Assembly (NCBI RefSeq): GCF_019904135.1
Contig: NZ_JAIOGQ010000023.1
Coordinates: forward strand, 1 to 64,000
Direction: 5' to 3'
DNA from: Paenibacillus caui
Lineage (GTDB): Bacteria > Bacillota > Bacilli > Paenibacillales > Paenibacillaceae
DNA: 64,000 nt
Below, one piece after another: positions 8,470-16,911 of this stretch. The first letter of the stretch is position 1; every line of letters starts with the position of its first letter. The notes under the pieces were generated by a model. The model was given only the letters and a program-made list of their open reading frames with translations, was not told the DNA's origin and made no database searches. The translations under genes were made by a program, and so were the position numbers.

Positions 8470-9336
8470 ATGCAGCAAAACCAACAACCCAAACAAACAT
8501 TGCCACCGCAGCATCAGAATACCCAGCCTGGTATCGAAAGCCAAATGAACCCGCTGCCGAAATATGAAGGATCCTATAAGGCGGCGGGTAAGCTGAAAGG
8601 CAAAGTGGCGCTGATCACAGGAGGAGACAGCGGAATTGGACGGGCAGTTGCGGTTGCTTATGCCAAAGAAGGCGCTAACGTCGCAATCGTATATTTAAAT
8701 GAACACAAGGATGCGGAAAAAACGAAGCAGGAAGTTGAACAGGAAGGCGTCAAAGCCCTGCTTATTCCAGGGGATGTTGGCGATGAAACGTTCGCCAAAA
8801 ATGCCGTCAAGCAAACGGTCGATACTTTTGGCGGGCTGGATATCCTCGTTAACAATGCCGCTGAGCAGCATCCGCAGCCGGGCATTGAATATATTACCGC
8901 ACAGCAGCTTGAGAAGACGTTCCGTACGAACATTTTCGGCATGTTCTATTTCGCCAAGGCGGCCATGCCGCATCTCAAGAAGGGCAGCGCAATTATAAAC
9001 ACGGCCTCGATAACGGCTTACGAAGGGAACCCCCAACTGATCGACTATTCCTCAACCAAAGGGGCGATTGTGACCTTTACCCGGGCATTGTCCAACAATG
9101 TGGTGGGCAAGGGAATCCGGGTCAATGCCGTAGCGCCGGGGCCGATCTGGACGCCGCTTATTCCGTCCACTTTCGATGAGCAAAAAGTCAAGCAATTCGG
9201 CGCGGATACGCCGATGAAACGCCCCGGTCAGCCTGAAGAACTGGCGCCGGCCTTTGTATTCCTCGGCTGCGACGATTCTTCCTACATGAGCGGACAAACT
9301 CTCCATATCAACGGCGGCACTGTCGTTAATGGATAA
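8470..9336 (+). CDS. Short-chain dehydrogenase, general stress protein 39 type
   Basis: A protein of 288 residues with a glutamine/proline-rich N-terminal tail (residues 1-30) before the NAD(P)-binding motif TGGDSGIG (50-57), then VNNAAEQ and the catalytic YSSTKGA. The tail and the TGGDSGIGRA motif mark the YdaD/YhdF/YhxC group of Bacillus, several of which are sigma-B stress proteins. The substrate is unknown, with alcohols or sugars likely. The start follows AAAGGAAGG. A sigma-B promoter was looked for and not convincingly found. It is monocistronic with its own terminator. Confidence 0.85.
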   Translation: MQQNQQPKQTLPPQHQNTQPGIESQMNPLPKYEGSYKAAGKLKGKVALITGGDSGIGRAVAVAYAKEGANVAIVYLNEHKDAEKTKQEVEQEGVKALLIPGDVGDETFAKNAVKQTVDTFGGLDILVNNAAEQHPQPGIEYITAQQLEKTFRTNIFGMFYFAKAAMPHLKKGSAIINTASITAYEGNPQLIDYSSTKGAIVTFTRALSNNVVGKGIRVNAVAPGPIWTPLIPSTFDEQKVKQFGADTPMKRPGQPEELAPAFVFLGCDDSSYMSGQTLHINGGTVVNG

Positions 9337-9353
9337 GCGACGCTTCTAATCGA

Positions 9354-9408
9354 GAGCTCCCCGGGGGACAAGAGCGAACTGATCTTGCTCCCTTTGGGGA
9401 GCTTTTTT
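9354..9408 (+). terminator. Terminator of the stress-type SDR gene
   Basis: GAGCTCCCC (from 9354) pairs with GGGGAGC (9396-9402) and is followed by six T. The loop holds a smaller GAGC...GCTC-type hairpin. Confidence 0.8.
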
Positions 9409-9430
9409 AACTAATCAAGGATATGAAGAC

Positions 9431-9512
9431 ATCCATTCCCTCCCCCCACGCACAAACGTATCACATTAGCACAGAAAAGGACCGTCCGGAAAATTTCCTG
9501 ACGGTTTTTCTT
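9431..9512 (+). repeat. Dispersed repeat copy A (83-bp class) with terminator
   Basis: This segment starts ATCCATTCCCTCCCCC, continues through ACAAACGTATCACAT, and ends in a hairpin (ACCGTC 9481-9486 with GACGGT 9500-9505) followed by TTTTT. A near-identical segment is at 62973-63055 in the same orientation, with scattered substitutions and single-base gaps. It sits between the SDR terminator and the fumarase gene. Confidence 0.8.
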
Positions 9513-9662
9513 ATTGTTGTATGCGCTTTATTCATTTTGCTGAAACGGGAGAAATCGCGGCCGCAGCTGTGTTATGATAAATGTAACAGACCGCTTCATC
9601 AGATTTCGGCACATTTCATAGAATCAAAGAATCATGCTGAAGAGAGAGGGGAAACTTGCGTT

Positions 9663-11213
9663 ATGGAATCTTTTGAACAAAGCGTATATGAACTGATTAT
9701 GGAAACTTCAACTAATCTGCCGGGGGACGTCCGCCGTGCGGTAAACCGCGGCAAAGCGGCGGAAAATCAGGCAACCCGCGCCGGACTTGCTCTATCCACG
9801 ATTGCATGCAACATCGAGATGGCTGAAGAGCAGGTTTCCCCTATATGCCAGGATACGGGCATGCCGACGTTTATCGTCCATACGCCGGTAGGTGCCAATC
9901 AGATTGAAATGAAGAAAGCGATCCGCTCGGCGATGGTGAGGGCGACGAAGGAAGGCAAGCTGCGTCCCAATTCGGTCGATTCATTAACTGGAGAGAACAG
10001 CGGGAACAATCTGGGACCAGGAACGCCGGTCATTCATTTTGAACAGTGGGAGAAGGACGAAATCGATCTGAGATTGATCCTGAAAGGCGGAGGCTGCGAG
10101 AATAAAAATATCCAGTACAGTCTGCCTGCCGAGCTGGAGGGACTGGGCAAGGCCGGAAGAGATTTGGACGGCATCCGGAAATGTATCCTGCACGCCGTCT
10201 ATCAAGCGCAGGGACAGGGCTGCAGCGCCGGATTTATCGGTGTAGGCATCGGCGGAGACCGAACGACGGGTTATGAGCTTGCCAAGCATCAATTGTTCCG
10301 TCATCTGGATGATGTCAATGATCAGCCGGAACTCGCGGAGCTTGAAGCCTACATTATGGATAATGCCAACAAGCTCGGGATCGGGACGATGGGCTTTGGC
10401 GGCGAGGTGACGCTGCTCGGCTGTAAAATAGGAGCGATGAACCGCCTGCCGGCAAGCTTTTACGTTTCGGTCGCATACAACTGCTGGGCATTCCGCCGCC
10501 AGGGTGTACTGATCGACCCTGCCACAGGACGAATCGACAGCTGGATTTATGAGAACGGTTCAAATGTAGCGATGTCGATGTCTGAACAGGCCAAGCAGCA
10601 GGAGCTTCAGGAGCAGTCAGCCGCGTCCTCAGCCAGGGAGGTCGTGCTGCATACGCCGATCACGGAAGAGCAGATCCGAAATCTTCATGTGGGCGATGTT
10701 GTTGTCATCAAGGGCGAAATGCATACCGGACGGGATGCCCTTCACAAATATTTAATGGATCATGATGCGCCGGTAGACCTAAGCGGAGCCGTGATTTATC
10801 ACTGCGGTCCTGTTATGCTTAAGGATGAGGAAGGCTGGCATGTGAAAGCGGCCGGACCGACTACAAGCATCCGCGAAGAGCCTTATCAAGGCGATATTCT
10901 CAAGAAGTTCGGCATCAGAGCCGTTATCGGCAAAGGCGGCATGGGCGCGGGGACACTTGCGGCTCTGCGGGAACACGGCGGGGTTTATTTGAACGCGATC
11001 GGAGGAGCAGCCCAATATTATGCCGAATGTATCAAGAAGGTGAACGGCGTAGACTTTATGGAATTCGGCATTCCGGAAGCAATGTGGCATCTTGAAGTCG
11101 ACGGCTTTGCGGCCATTGTGACCATGGATTCGCATGGCAACAGTCTTCATGCGGATGTAGAGAAGGATTCGCTTGCCAAGCTGGCTGCTTTTAAAGAGCC
11201 TGTTTTTAAATAA
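9663..11213 (+). CDS. fumA: Fumarate hydratase, class I (iron-sulfur)
   Basis: A protein of 516 residues joining the alpha and beta parts of class I fumarase in one chain; it interconverts fumarate and malate. Cysteines likely to hold the [4Fe-4S] cluster are in PICQDTGMP, KGGGCENKN and LLGCKIGAMN in the N-terminal half. The C-terminal half has GKGGMGAGT and the GGAAQYYAEC stretch. The frame is open from 9423, but the first 80 codons cross a repeat and terminator. The ATG at 9663, after GAGAGGGG, fits the family length. Its position near citZ-icd-mdh suits a TCA role. The next gene, phoR, begins 18 bp later and may be co-transcribed. Confidence 0.9.
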   Translation: MESFEQSVYELIMETSTNLPGDVRRAVNRGKAAENQATRAGLALSTIACNIEMAEEQVSPICQDTGMPTFIVHTPVGANQIEMKKAIRSAMVRATKEGKLRPNSVDSLTGENSGNNLGPGTPVIHFEQWEKDEIDLRLILKGGGCENKNIQYSLPAELEGLGKAGRDLDGIRKCILHAVYQAQGQGCSAGFIGVGIGGDRTTGYELAKHQLFRHLDDVNDQPELAELEAYIMDNANKLGIGTMGFGGEVTLLGCKIGAMNRLPASFYVSVAYNCWAFRRQGVLIDPATGRIDSWIYENGSNVAMSMSEQAKQQELQEQSAASSAREVVLHTPITEEQIRNLHVGDVVVIKGEMHTGRDALHKYLMDHDAPVDLSGAVIYHCGPVMLKDEEGWHVKAAGPTTSIREEPYQGDILKKFGIRAVIGKGGMGAGTLAALREHGGVYLNAIGGAAQYYAECIKKVNGVDFMEFGIPEAMWHLEVDGFAAIVTMDSHGNSLHADVEKDSLAKLAAFKEPVFK

Positions 11214-11231
11214 CACCAATAGGAGTAGCTT

Positions 11232-13037
11232 ATGAAATCGTTCCGAATAAGATTGACCTGGGTTCTGATGGGGCTGGTGGGCATATCCATGTTTGCCGCC
11301 GGCCTTACCATGGCCAACGTATTTAAAGATTCGCATATTTCCGCTCTGAGAGAAAATATGGCCCGGGAAATAAACCTGCTCTCCAGAACCTTTGCTTTTC
11401 AACCCGTAGAAGGAAATCCGGATGCGATGGCTTATTATTCTTCCAAAGCGGCGGAGCTTGAGAAGTTGACCGATTCGAGGGTAACGTTTATCGACCTTAA
11501 CGGAAAAGTGATTGGCGATTCCGAGAGCAATGCCGCCGAAATGGACAATCATTTAAGCCGTGAAGAGATCAGGACGGCCGGACAAGCCGAAACGGGAAAA
11601 CCGGGCACCTCGATCCGGTTCAGTGATACAATCAAGGAAAATATGCTTTATGTTGCGGAGCGGGTTACATCCGATCAAGGATTTGACGGGTACATCCGCT
11701 TGTCCATGAGTCTTCATACCGTCCGTGAGGGATTGTGGAAGGCCTGGACACTGATGATCATAGGACTGCTGATCCTGTTCATAGCGGCGGGCCTGGTCAG
11801 TTACCGTCTGGCTCATGGAATTACCAAACCGCTGGATCAAATTACGCAGGTTGCCAACCGGATCTCCAGGCTGGATTATGATGCCAGAGTTCATATGCGG
11901 AAGCGTTCAGATGAAATCGGACAGCTTGGAAATGCCATTAACGGCATGGCAGACAGCCTTCAGCAGCAGCTTAAAGTGATCCGGGACAATGAGGATCTGC
12001 TGCAGAGCGTGCTGGCCAATATGAACGGCGGCATCATGATCGTGGATATGGAGGGACGAATTGCTTTGGTCAATAAAGCGGCTTGCCAGATTTTGCGGGT
12101 TAAGGAGCAGGAGGTGCTGGGCCGCCCTTACCAGGAAATCAAGCGAAGCTATGAGCTGATGAAATTTATTGAAGAGGGCGTGACGGCCAAGCAGTATATG
12201 TCCGAAGAGCGGACAGTCTACGATCCGGAGGAAAAAATACTGCATTTTGACGTTGTACCGATGAATGAGAAGGATAACGCTTACCGCGGAATGCTGTTCC
12301 ATATCCAGGATGTTACGGAAATCCGCAAGCTGGAGGTCATGCGAAGCGAATTTGTCGCCAATGTGTCCCATGAACTGAAAACGCCGATTGCTGCCGTAAA
12401 GGGCTTTGCCGAAACGCTGCTGACTGGAGAAGTAAAGGATGAGGAAACGGCTCGCTCCTTCCTGAAAATCATCTATGATGAAGGGGATCGCCTGAACCGG
12501 CTGATTGGCGATATTCTGGAGCTGTCCAAAATCGAATCACGGCGTGTGCCTTTAGCGTTCGTACCGATCGAACTGCGGCCATGGTTTGAAAGTCTCTTTG
12601 AGGTGCTGAAGGCATCTGCCGACAAGAAGTCCATTTCCTTGAAGCTGGACGTACCGGAAGGCTTGTTTATGGAAGGGGATGAAGATCGCCTGCGGCAAAT
12701 TTTTATGAATTTGCTCTCCAATGCGATCAACTATACGTTGGAAGGAGGCAGGGTGAAGGTAAACGCAAGTATTTTGGGCGACGGGGAAGAGGAGCGAATA
12801 CGTTTTGTAGTCTCGGATACCGGTATCGGCATCCCGAAGAAAGACCTGCCGCGCATCTTTGAACGTTTTTACAGAGTGGATAAAGCGAGATCCAGAAGCT
12901 CCGGAGGAACCGGCCTGGGCTTGTCCATTGTCAAACACCTTGTAGACCTGAACCATGGAACGATCAAGGTGGAGAGCCGGGTTGGCGAAGGTTCTTCCTT
13001 TATACTGGATATGCCGATCGTACAGCATGTCGACTGA
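11232..13037 (+). CDS. phoR: Phosphate-type sensor histidine kinase PhoR
   Basis: A protein of 601 residues with a membrane helix at 8-28, an extracellular domain (30-170), a second helix at 172-192, a HAMP region to about 245, a PAS domain (250-365), the dimerisation/phospho-acceptor box NVSHELKTP with His380, and the ATPase domain with NLLSNAINYT, DTGIGIP and GTGLGLS. This is the PhoR layout. It sits with phoP beside polA as in B. subtilis, but here phoR precedes phoP and they are separated by 134 bp with Pho-type repeats. It senses phosphate limitation or a cell-wall precursor signal and phosphorylates PhoP. Confidence 0.9.
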   Translation: MKSFRIRLTWVLMGLVGISMFAAGLTMANVFKDSHISALRENMAREINLLSRTFAFQPVEGNPDAMAYYSSKAAELEKLTDSRVTFIDLNGKVIGDSESNAAEMDNHLSREEIRTAGQAETGKPGTSIRFSDTIKENMLYVAERVTSDQGFDGYIRLSMSLHTVREGLWKAWTLMIIGLLILFIAAGLVSYRLAHGITKPLDQITQVANRISRLDYDARVHMRKRSDEIGQLGNAINGMADSLQQQLKVIRDNEDLLQSVLANMNGGIMIVDMEGRIALVNKAACQILRVKEQEVLGRPYQEIKRSYELMKFIEEGVTAKQYMSEERTVYDPEEKILHFDVVPMNEKDNAYRGMLFHIQDVTEIRKLEVMRSEFVANVSHELKTPIAAVKGFAETLLTGEVKDEETARSFLKIIYDEGDRLNRLIGDILELSKIESRRVPLAFVPIELRPWFESLFEVLKASADKKSISLKLDVPEGLFMEGDEDRLRQIFMNLLSNAINYTLEGGRVKVNASILGDGEEERIRFVVSDTGIGIPKKDLPRIFERFYRVDKARSRSSGGTGLGLSIVKHLVDLNHGTIKVESRVGEGSSFILDMPIVQHVD

Positions 13038-13074
13038 CGGAGCCGCTTTGGGATGAACGGAAGAAAAGCGTGAT

Positions 13075-13091
13075 TTTACACCCGGTTAACA
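13075..13091 (+). promoter_or_regulatory. PhoP-box-like direct repeats upstream of phoP
   Basis: TTTACA (13075-13080) and TTAACA (13086-13091) lie 11 bp apart, the spacing of PhoP-binding TT(A/T)ACA repeats in Bacillus. The same pair occurs upstream of pstB. This suggests that phoP has its own autoregulated promoter between phoR and phoP. Confidence 0.65.
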
Positions 13092-13171
13092 TTGTTGTGT
13101 TATGCTGATAATAAATGATCCCTATAAAGGCATAACAGGGGATAACTCAGAACAGGAAAATGGGGGTTCCT

Positions 13172-13903
13172 ATGGCTAAGCGATTGCTGGTTATCGAGGA
13201 TGAGCCGACATTGTCGCGATTGTTGTCTTATAATTTGAAAAGCGAAGGCTATGAAGTCACGGTAGAAGAGCACGGACAGAGCGGTTACGAGACTGCTCTC
13301 CGTTCAGGTTTTGATCTTATTTTGCTCGATCTGATGCTTCCCGGGCTAAATGGCTTTGAAATTATGTCCAAGCTAAGGAGCGAAGGCGTTGGGACGCCTA
13401 TCATCATTTTGACAGCGAAAAATGCGGAAGAAGAAGTGGTGCAAGGTCTTAAATCCGGAGCGGACGACTATATTACGAAACCGTTCGGGGTAGCCGAATT
13501 GCTTGCGCGGGTCGCCGCTGTAATCAGAAGATCTTCGGGCGAAGAAGAAGTGATCAAGCCTGTGGTGGGGGACGAGTCTCAAATCGTACTCGGCGAGCTT
13601 GTTATTTATCCCGAAAAATACGAGGTCACCCTGGGAGGAGAGTCGATCACGCTTCGGCCCAAGGAATTCGAAGTGCTGCTGTATCTGGCCCGCAAGCCGG
13701 GAATCGTCATGACCCGGGACGATTTGATGAATGCGGTTTGGGGATTTGATTACATCGGAGGACAACGCACGGTCGATGTGCACGTCAGCTCGCTTCGCAA
13801 AAAGCTTGAGCTGGATCCCGATTCCGTCCATATTGATTCGATCCGCGGCGTAGGGTACAAGCTTGTGGTCAATAAGAAAAAAGGGCTATCCCAGAAGGTC
13901 TGA
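13172..13903 (+). CDS. phoP: Phosphate response regulator PhoP
   Basis: An OmpR-type regulator of 243 residues. The receiver domain (1-118) has the acidic pair in VIEDEPT, the phosphorylated Asp53 in LLDLMLPG, and ITKPFGVAEL. The C-terminal winged helix (150-235) has RPKEFEVLLYL and GGQRTVDVHVSSLRKKL. An ATG at 13160 is possible, but GGGGG at 13162-13166 serves the ATG at 13172, which also matches the family N-terminus (MAKRLLVIEDE). It is partner of the adjacent PhoR. The left arm of its terminator lies inside the last codons. Confidence 0.9.
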   Translation: MAKRLLVIEDEPTLSRLLSYNLKSEGYEVTVEEHGQSGYETALRSGFDLILLDLMLPGLNGFEIMSKLRSEGVGTPIIILTAKNAEEEVVQGLKSGADDYITKPFGVAELLARVAAVIRRSSGEEEVIKPVVGDESQIVLGELVIYPEKYEVTLGGESITLRPKEFEVLLYLARKPGIVMTRDDLMNAVWGFDYIGGQRTVDVHVSSLRKKLELDPDSVHIDSIRGVGYKLVVNKKKGLSQKV

Positions 13904-13931
13904 ACGACCCGGGATAGCCCTTTCGGTTTTC
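13883..13931 (+). terminator. Terminator overlapping the 3' end of phoP
   Basis: GGGCTATCCC (13883-13892) pairs with GGGATAGCCC (13911-13920), followed by TTTCGGTTTTCT. The left arm encodes the last residues of PhoP (stop at 13901-13903), so ribosomes reaching the stop codon would cover it. Confidence 0.8.
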
Positions 13932-14054
13932 TGCTTCGGCCTGATCGGATCAATCGTTAGGCAGGTCAATTTTACATTCCCAAAACACAGCATTAATCTT
14001 TCTGGTTTATGATTGCTCTATATACAGAGGTTATGTCAAACCGGGGGTAGAATT

Positions 14055-15143
14055 ATGAGTCATGCGTCAGCTTTGCTTGAACGAAAGGAGTCCCTTTCGG
14101 ACGAGTGGAAAATACAGGTTCCGATCATCGCACATGATGAAACGTGCAAAAACGTGCTGGAACGGTTTCTTAAGGAAGATCACCCGCCCTGCATCGTTGT
14201 TTGCGATCATGAAGGTATCGTAATAGGACTTGTGATGCGGGAACAATTTTACCCTCATTTGACAGGACGATTTGCGGCAGAGCTGTTCTATGACCGTGCC
14301 GTATGGGGCTTTGCGGACCGGCAGCCGCTGATCGTTGATGCAAGCCGGCAACCCGTTGAAGTGATTGACGCTGCGCTGGCGCGTGAGCAGGAACGTTTCT
14401 ACGACTGTGTGATCCTGACCCGTGACGGCCGGTTTGATGGCGTGCTGACCGTTCAGCATTTGATGATGATGTCCAGACAGCTCCAGCAGGATGCGGACGA
14501 CTCCCGTCACCAGGTACTTGCTTCCAGCCGGGAGCAAATTCATGAGATCGGCGGCTCGGCGGGGGAGGTAGCCTCGGCGGCGGAGCGAAGCCTGAAGCTG
14601 ACCGGCCATATGATGGAGCTCACCGAAGACGGACGAATGGAGATGCACAAGATCAGGCAGTCTTTCGAACGTGTACTGTCCATCGCTGCATTGCAGACGG
14701 AGCAAATGAACAATATGCTGCATATGGCAAATGACATTTTACGCATCGCAGGCGCGATTCGGGGGCTGGCCGACCGCAGCGGCATGCTGGCGATGAACGC
14801 AGCGATCGAAGCATCCCATGCCGGGGAGCACGGGCGGGGCTTCAGTGTTGTAGCCCGTGAGGTCAAAAGTCTGGCTGCGCAAACCAAAAGCTTTTCCGAT
14901 GAAATCGGCGTGACGCTTGAACAAGTAAGCGAGCTTGTAAGTCATGCCGCAAGCTTGTCATCGGACTCGGCAGCCGAAATGCAGCAAAGCCAGGCGTGCG
15001 TCAAGTCGGCAGATGATACGTTCCAGGCCTTGATCGAAGCGGTTCGGGCAGTGGACGGGGCGGAGCAGGAAATGTCCGGAATGGCCGCCAAAGCCCGCAG
15101 TCAGGCAGCAAGTATTTTCGAGGAATTAAGAAGTTTGATTTAA
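14055..15143 (+). CDS. Soluble CBS-pair/methyl-accepting signalling protein
   Basis: A protein of 362 residues without membrane segments. The first 140 residues look like two CBS repeats (CIVVCDHEGIVIGLVMREQF; DCVILTRDGRFDGVLTVQHL). Residues 150-362 form a long helical chemoreceptor signalling domain, with the hairpin tip motif near 250-290: MLAMNAAIEASHAGEHGRGF then VVAREVKSLA. The start is the ATG at 14055 after GGGGGTAG. It lies between phoP and pstB, each separated by its own control signals. It may couple nucleotide or energy state, or phosphate state, to chemotaxis or to another kinase. That role is inference. Confidence 0.75.
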   Translation: MSHASALLERKESLSDEWKIQVPIIAHDETCKNVLERFLKEDHPPCIVVCDHEGIVIGLVMREQFYPHLTGRFAAELFYDRAVWGFADRQPLIVDASRQPVEVIDAALAREQERFYDCVILTRDGRFDGVLTVQHLMMMSRQLQQDADDSRHQVLASSREQIHEIGGSAGEVASAAERSLKLTGHMMELTEDGRMEMHKIRQSFERVLSIAALQTEQMNNMLHMANDILRIAGAIRGLADRSGMLAMNAAIEASHAGEHGRGFSVVAREVKSLAAQTKSFSDEIGVTLEQVSELVSHAASLSSDSAAEMQQSQACVKSADDTFQALIEAVRAVDGAEQEMSGMAAKARSQAASIFEELRSLI

Positions 15144-15253
15144 GCATAGTCAAGCATAGTTAGATATACTAGCAGTTAGATCTATTATTTGAATGGGGCA
15201 AACGAAAAGCAGGCTCCGAACTTGACCCCGAAGACGGAAGCTGAAGTGCAGAT

Positions 15254-15292
15254 TTTACACTGCGTTAACAATTCAGTCCATTCCGTTTTACA
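15254..15292 (+). promoter_or_regulatory. PhoP-box-like repeats upstream of pstB
   Basis: TTTACA (15254-15259), TTAACA (15265-15270) and TTTACA (15287-15292) fall on an 11-bp grid, with a degenerate position at 15276. A further TTTACA is at 15315-15320, near a TATCTAT that could be the -10 region. The first two repeats copy the arrangement at 13075-13091 almost base for base, supporting direct PhoP control of pstB-phoU. Confidence 0.75.
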
Positions 15293-15353
15293 TTAAAATT
15301 GTAAAATCAACATGTTTACATTTTATCTATAGGGGTCTATGAAGGAGATATCT

Positions 15354-16109
15354 ATGAAACCCATTGTTCGCATCAATCAATTGAACTTGTACTACGGCTC
15401 ATTTCACGCGCTGAAGAACGTGTCCATGGATATTCCGGAGAAAGAGATTACCGCGTTTATTGGACCGTCGGGCTGCGGAAAGTCAACGCTGCTGCGTACG
15501 CTGAACCGTATGAACGATATGATTCCCGGCACACGCATTGAAGGCTCGGTTGAAATTGACGGTCAAGATATATATGGCGATCATGTAGAGGTTGAAGCGC
15601 TTAGGCGCAAAGTCGGCATGGTCTTTCAGCAGCCGAATCCGTTTCCGAAAAGCATTTACGACAATATTGCTTACGGTCCGAGGCTTCATGGGATTCACAG
15701 CCGCTCCAAGCTTGATGGTATTGTCGAGAAAAGTTTGCGGCAAGCCGCGCTGTGGGATGAGGTCAAAGATTATTTGAAGCGTTCGGCGCTCGGCCTGTCC
15801 GGCGGACAGCAGCAGCGTCTGTGCATCGCAAGAGCGCTTGCGGTGCAGCCGGATGTATTGCTAATGGACGAAGCGACGTCGGCGCTCGACCCTATTTCCA
15901 CGCTCAAGATCGAAGAGCTTGTTCAGGAACTCAAAAGCAGTTACACCATCATCATGGTCACGCATAATATGCATCAGGCCGCGCGGATTTCCGGCAATAC
16001 CGTATTTTTTCTGAACGGAGAGGTTATTGAAGCAGAAAATACGCAAAAGCTGTTCTCCAACCCAAGGGATTCCCGGACCGAAGATTATATCTCGGGACGT
16101 TTTGGATAA
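15354..16109 (+). CDS. pstB: Phosphate ABC transporter ATP-binding protein PstB
   Basis: An ATPase of 251 residues of the high-affinity phosphate importer PstSCAB. It has Walker [10 protein letters not shown] near residue 33, the signature LSGGQQQR near 145, Walker [12 protein letters not shown], and the switch histidine in VTHNMHQA. An ATG at 15339 precedes the ribosome site AAGGAG (15342-15347), so 15354 is the start. The usual upstream pstS, pstC and pstA genes are absent here. Instead, Pho-type repeats lie directly upstream and phoU follows after 19 bp. It may serve a Pst permease encoded elsewhere. Confidence 0.93.
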   Translation: MKPIVRINQLNLYYGSFHALKNVSMDIPEKEITAFIGPSGCGKSTLLRTLNRMNDMIPGTRIEGSVEIDGQDIYGDHVEVEALRRKVGMVFQQPNPFPKSIYDNIAYGPRLHGIHSRSKLDGIVEKSLRQAALWDEVKDYLKRSALGLSGGQQQRLCIARALAVQPDVLLMDEATSALDPISTLKIEELVQELKSSYTIIMVTHNMHQAARISGNTVFFLNGEVIEAENTQKLFSNPRDSRTEDYISGRFG

Positions 16110-16128
16110 ATGAAAGGAGCATGACCCG

Positions 16129-16788
16129 ATGATTCAAAGAAAAGAATTCGATTTGCATTTGGAAGGCCTGCGTCATTTGCTCCGGGAGATGGGCGAGCAT
16201 GTGCAGGAAGCGTTAAAAACCGCGGTACAATCGCTCCAGAATATGGACCTTGAGAAAGCCCAGCTTGTTGTTGAGAAGGATGCGGAGCTGAACCGGATGG
16301 AAGAGCAGATCATGGATACCGGCTCCAGATTGATCGTCACCCAGCAGCCGGTTGCCAAAGATTTGCGCAAAATTATTGTAGCCTTCAAAATTTCAAGCGA
16401 TCTGGAACGGATGGGCGATTTGGCGCTGGATGTGGCCAAAGTGACGCTTCGCCTCGAAAGCCAGCAGCTGATCAAGCCGCTCGTGGACATTCCGAGAATG
16501 GCCGAACTTGTTGATAAAATGATCGAAGAGTCGCTGACTTCCTATCTGGACGAAAATACGGATCTCGCTTATAAAATGGCGCAGGATGACGATGAAGTGG
16601 ATCAGCTGTACAGCCAGATTCTTCAGGATTTGTATGCCATCATCAATCAAAGTCCGGAGAAAGTCCATCAAGCTCTGCTGCTTACGCTTGTTGGCCGCTA
16701 TATCGAACGGATTGCGGACCATGCCACGAACATCGGGGAAAGTACCGTTTATCTCGTGACGGGCAAACGCCCTGATTTGAATCAGTAA
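16129..16788 (+). CDS. phoU: Phosphate signalling protein PhoU
   Basis: A protein of 219 residues with two three-helix PhoU domains (about 1-110 and 115-215). Each has the acidic metal-cluster motif: SSDLERMGDLALDVAK near residue 88 and GRYIERIADHATNIGE near 190. PhoU restrains Pho signalling and Pst transport when phosphate is ample, through contacts with PstB and PhoR. The start follows GAAAGGAGC, 19 bp behind pstB, in the same transcript. A terminator follows. Confidence 0.95.
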   Translation: MIQRKEFDLHLEGLRHLLREMGEHVQEALKTAVQSLQNMDLEKAQLVVEKDAELNRMEEQIMDTGSRLIVTQQPVAKDLRKIIVAFKISSDLERMGDLALDVAKVTLRLESQQLIKPLVDIPRMAELVDKMIEESLTSYLDENTDLAYKMAQDDDEVDQLYSQILQDLYAIINQSPEKVHQALLLTLVGRYIERIADHATNIGESTVYLVTGKRPDLNQ

Positions 16789-16805
16789 TCCTAAGTTTTG
16801 ACGAA

Positions 16806-16838
16806 AAGATCTGAGAATGCGAATCTCAGGTCTTTTTC
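16806..16838 (+). terminator. Terminator after phoU
   Basis: AGATCTGAGA (16807-16816) pairs with TCTCAGGTCT (16824-16833, one G-U pair), followed by TTTTCTTG. It separates phoU from polA. Confidence 0.85.
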
Positions 16839-16911
16839 TTGTTTTTGCTGGCGTGCCGCGCTGTGTTATCATAAGGGACAGGAAGCCAAACATGAGGACG
16901 AGGTGCCATTG

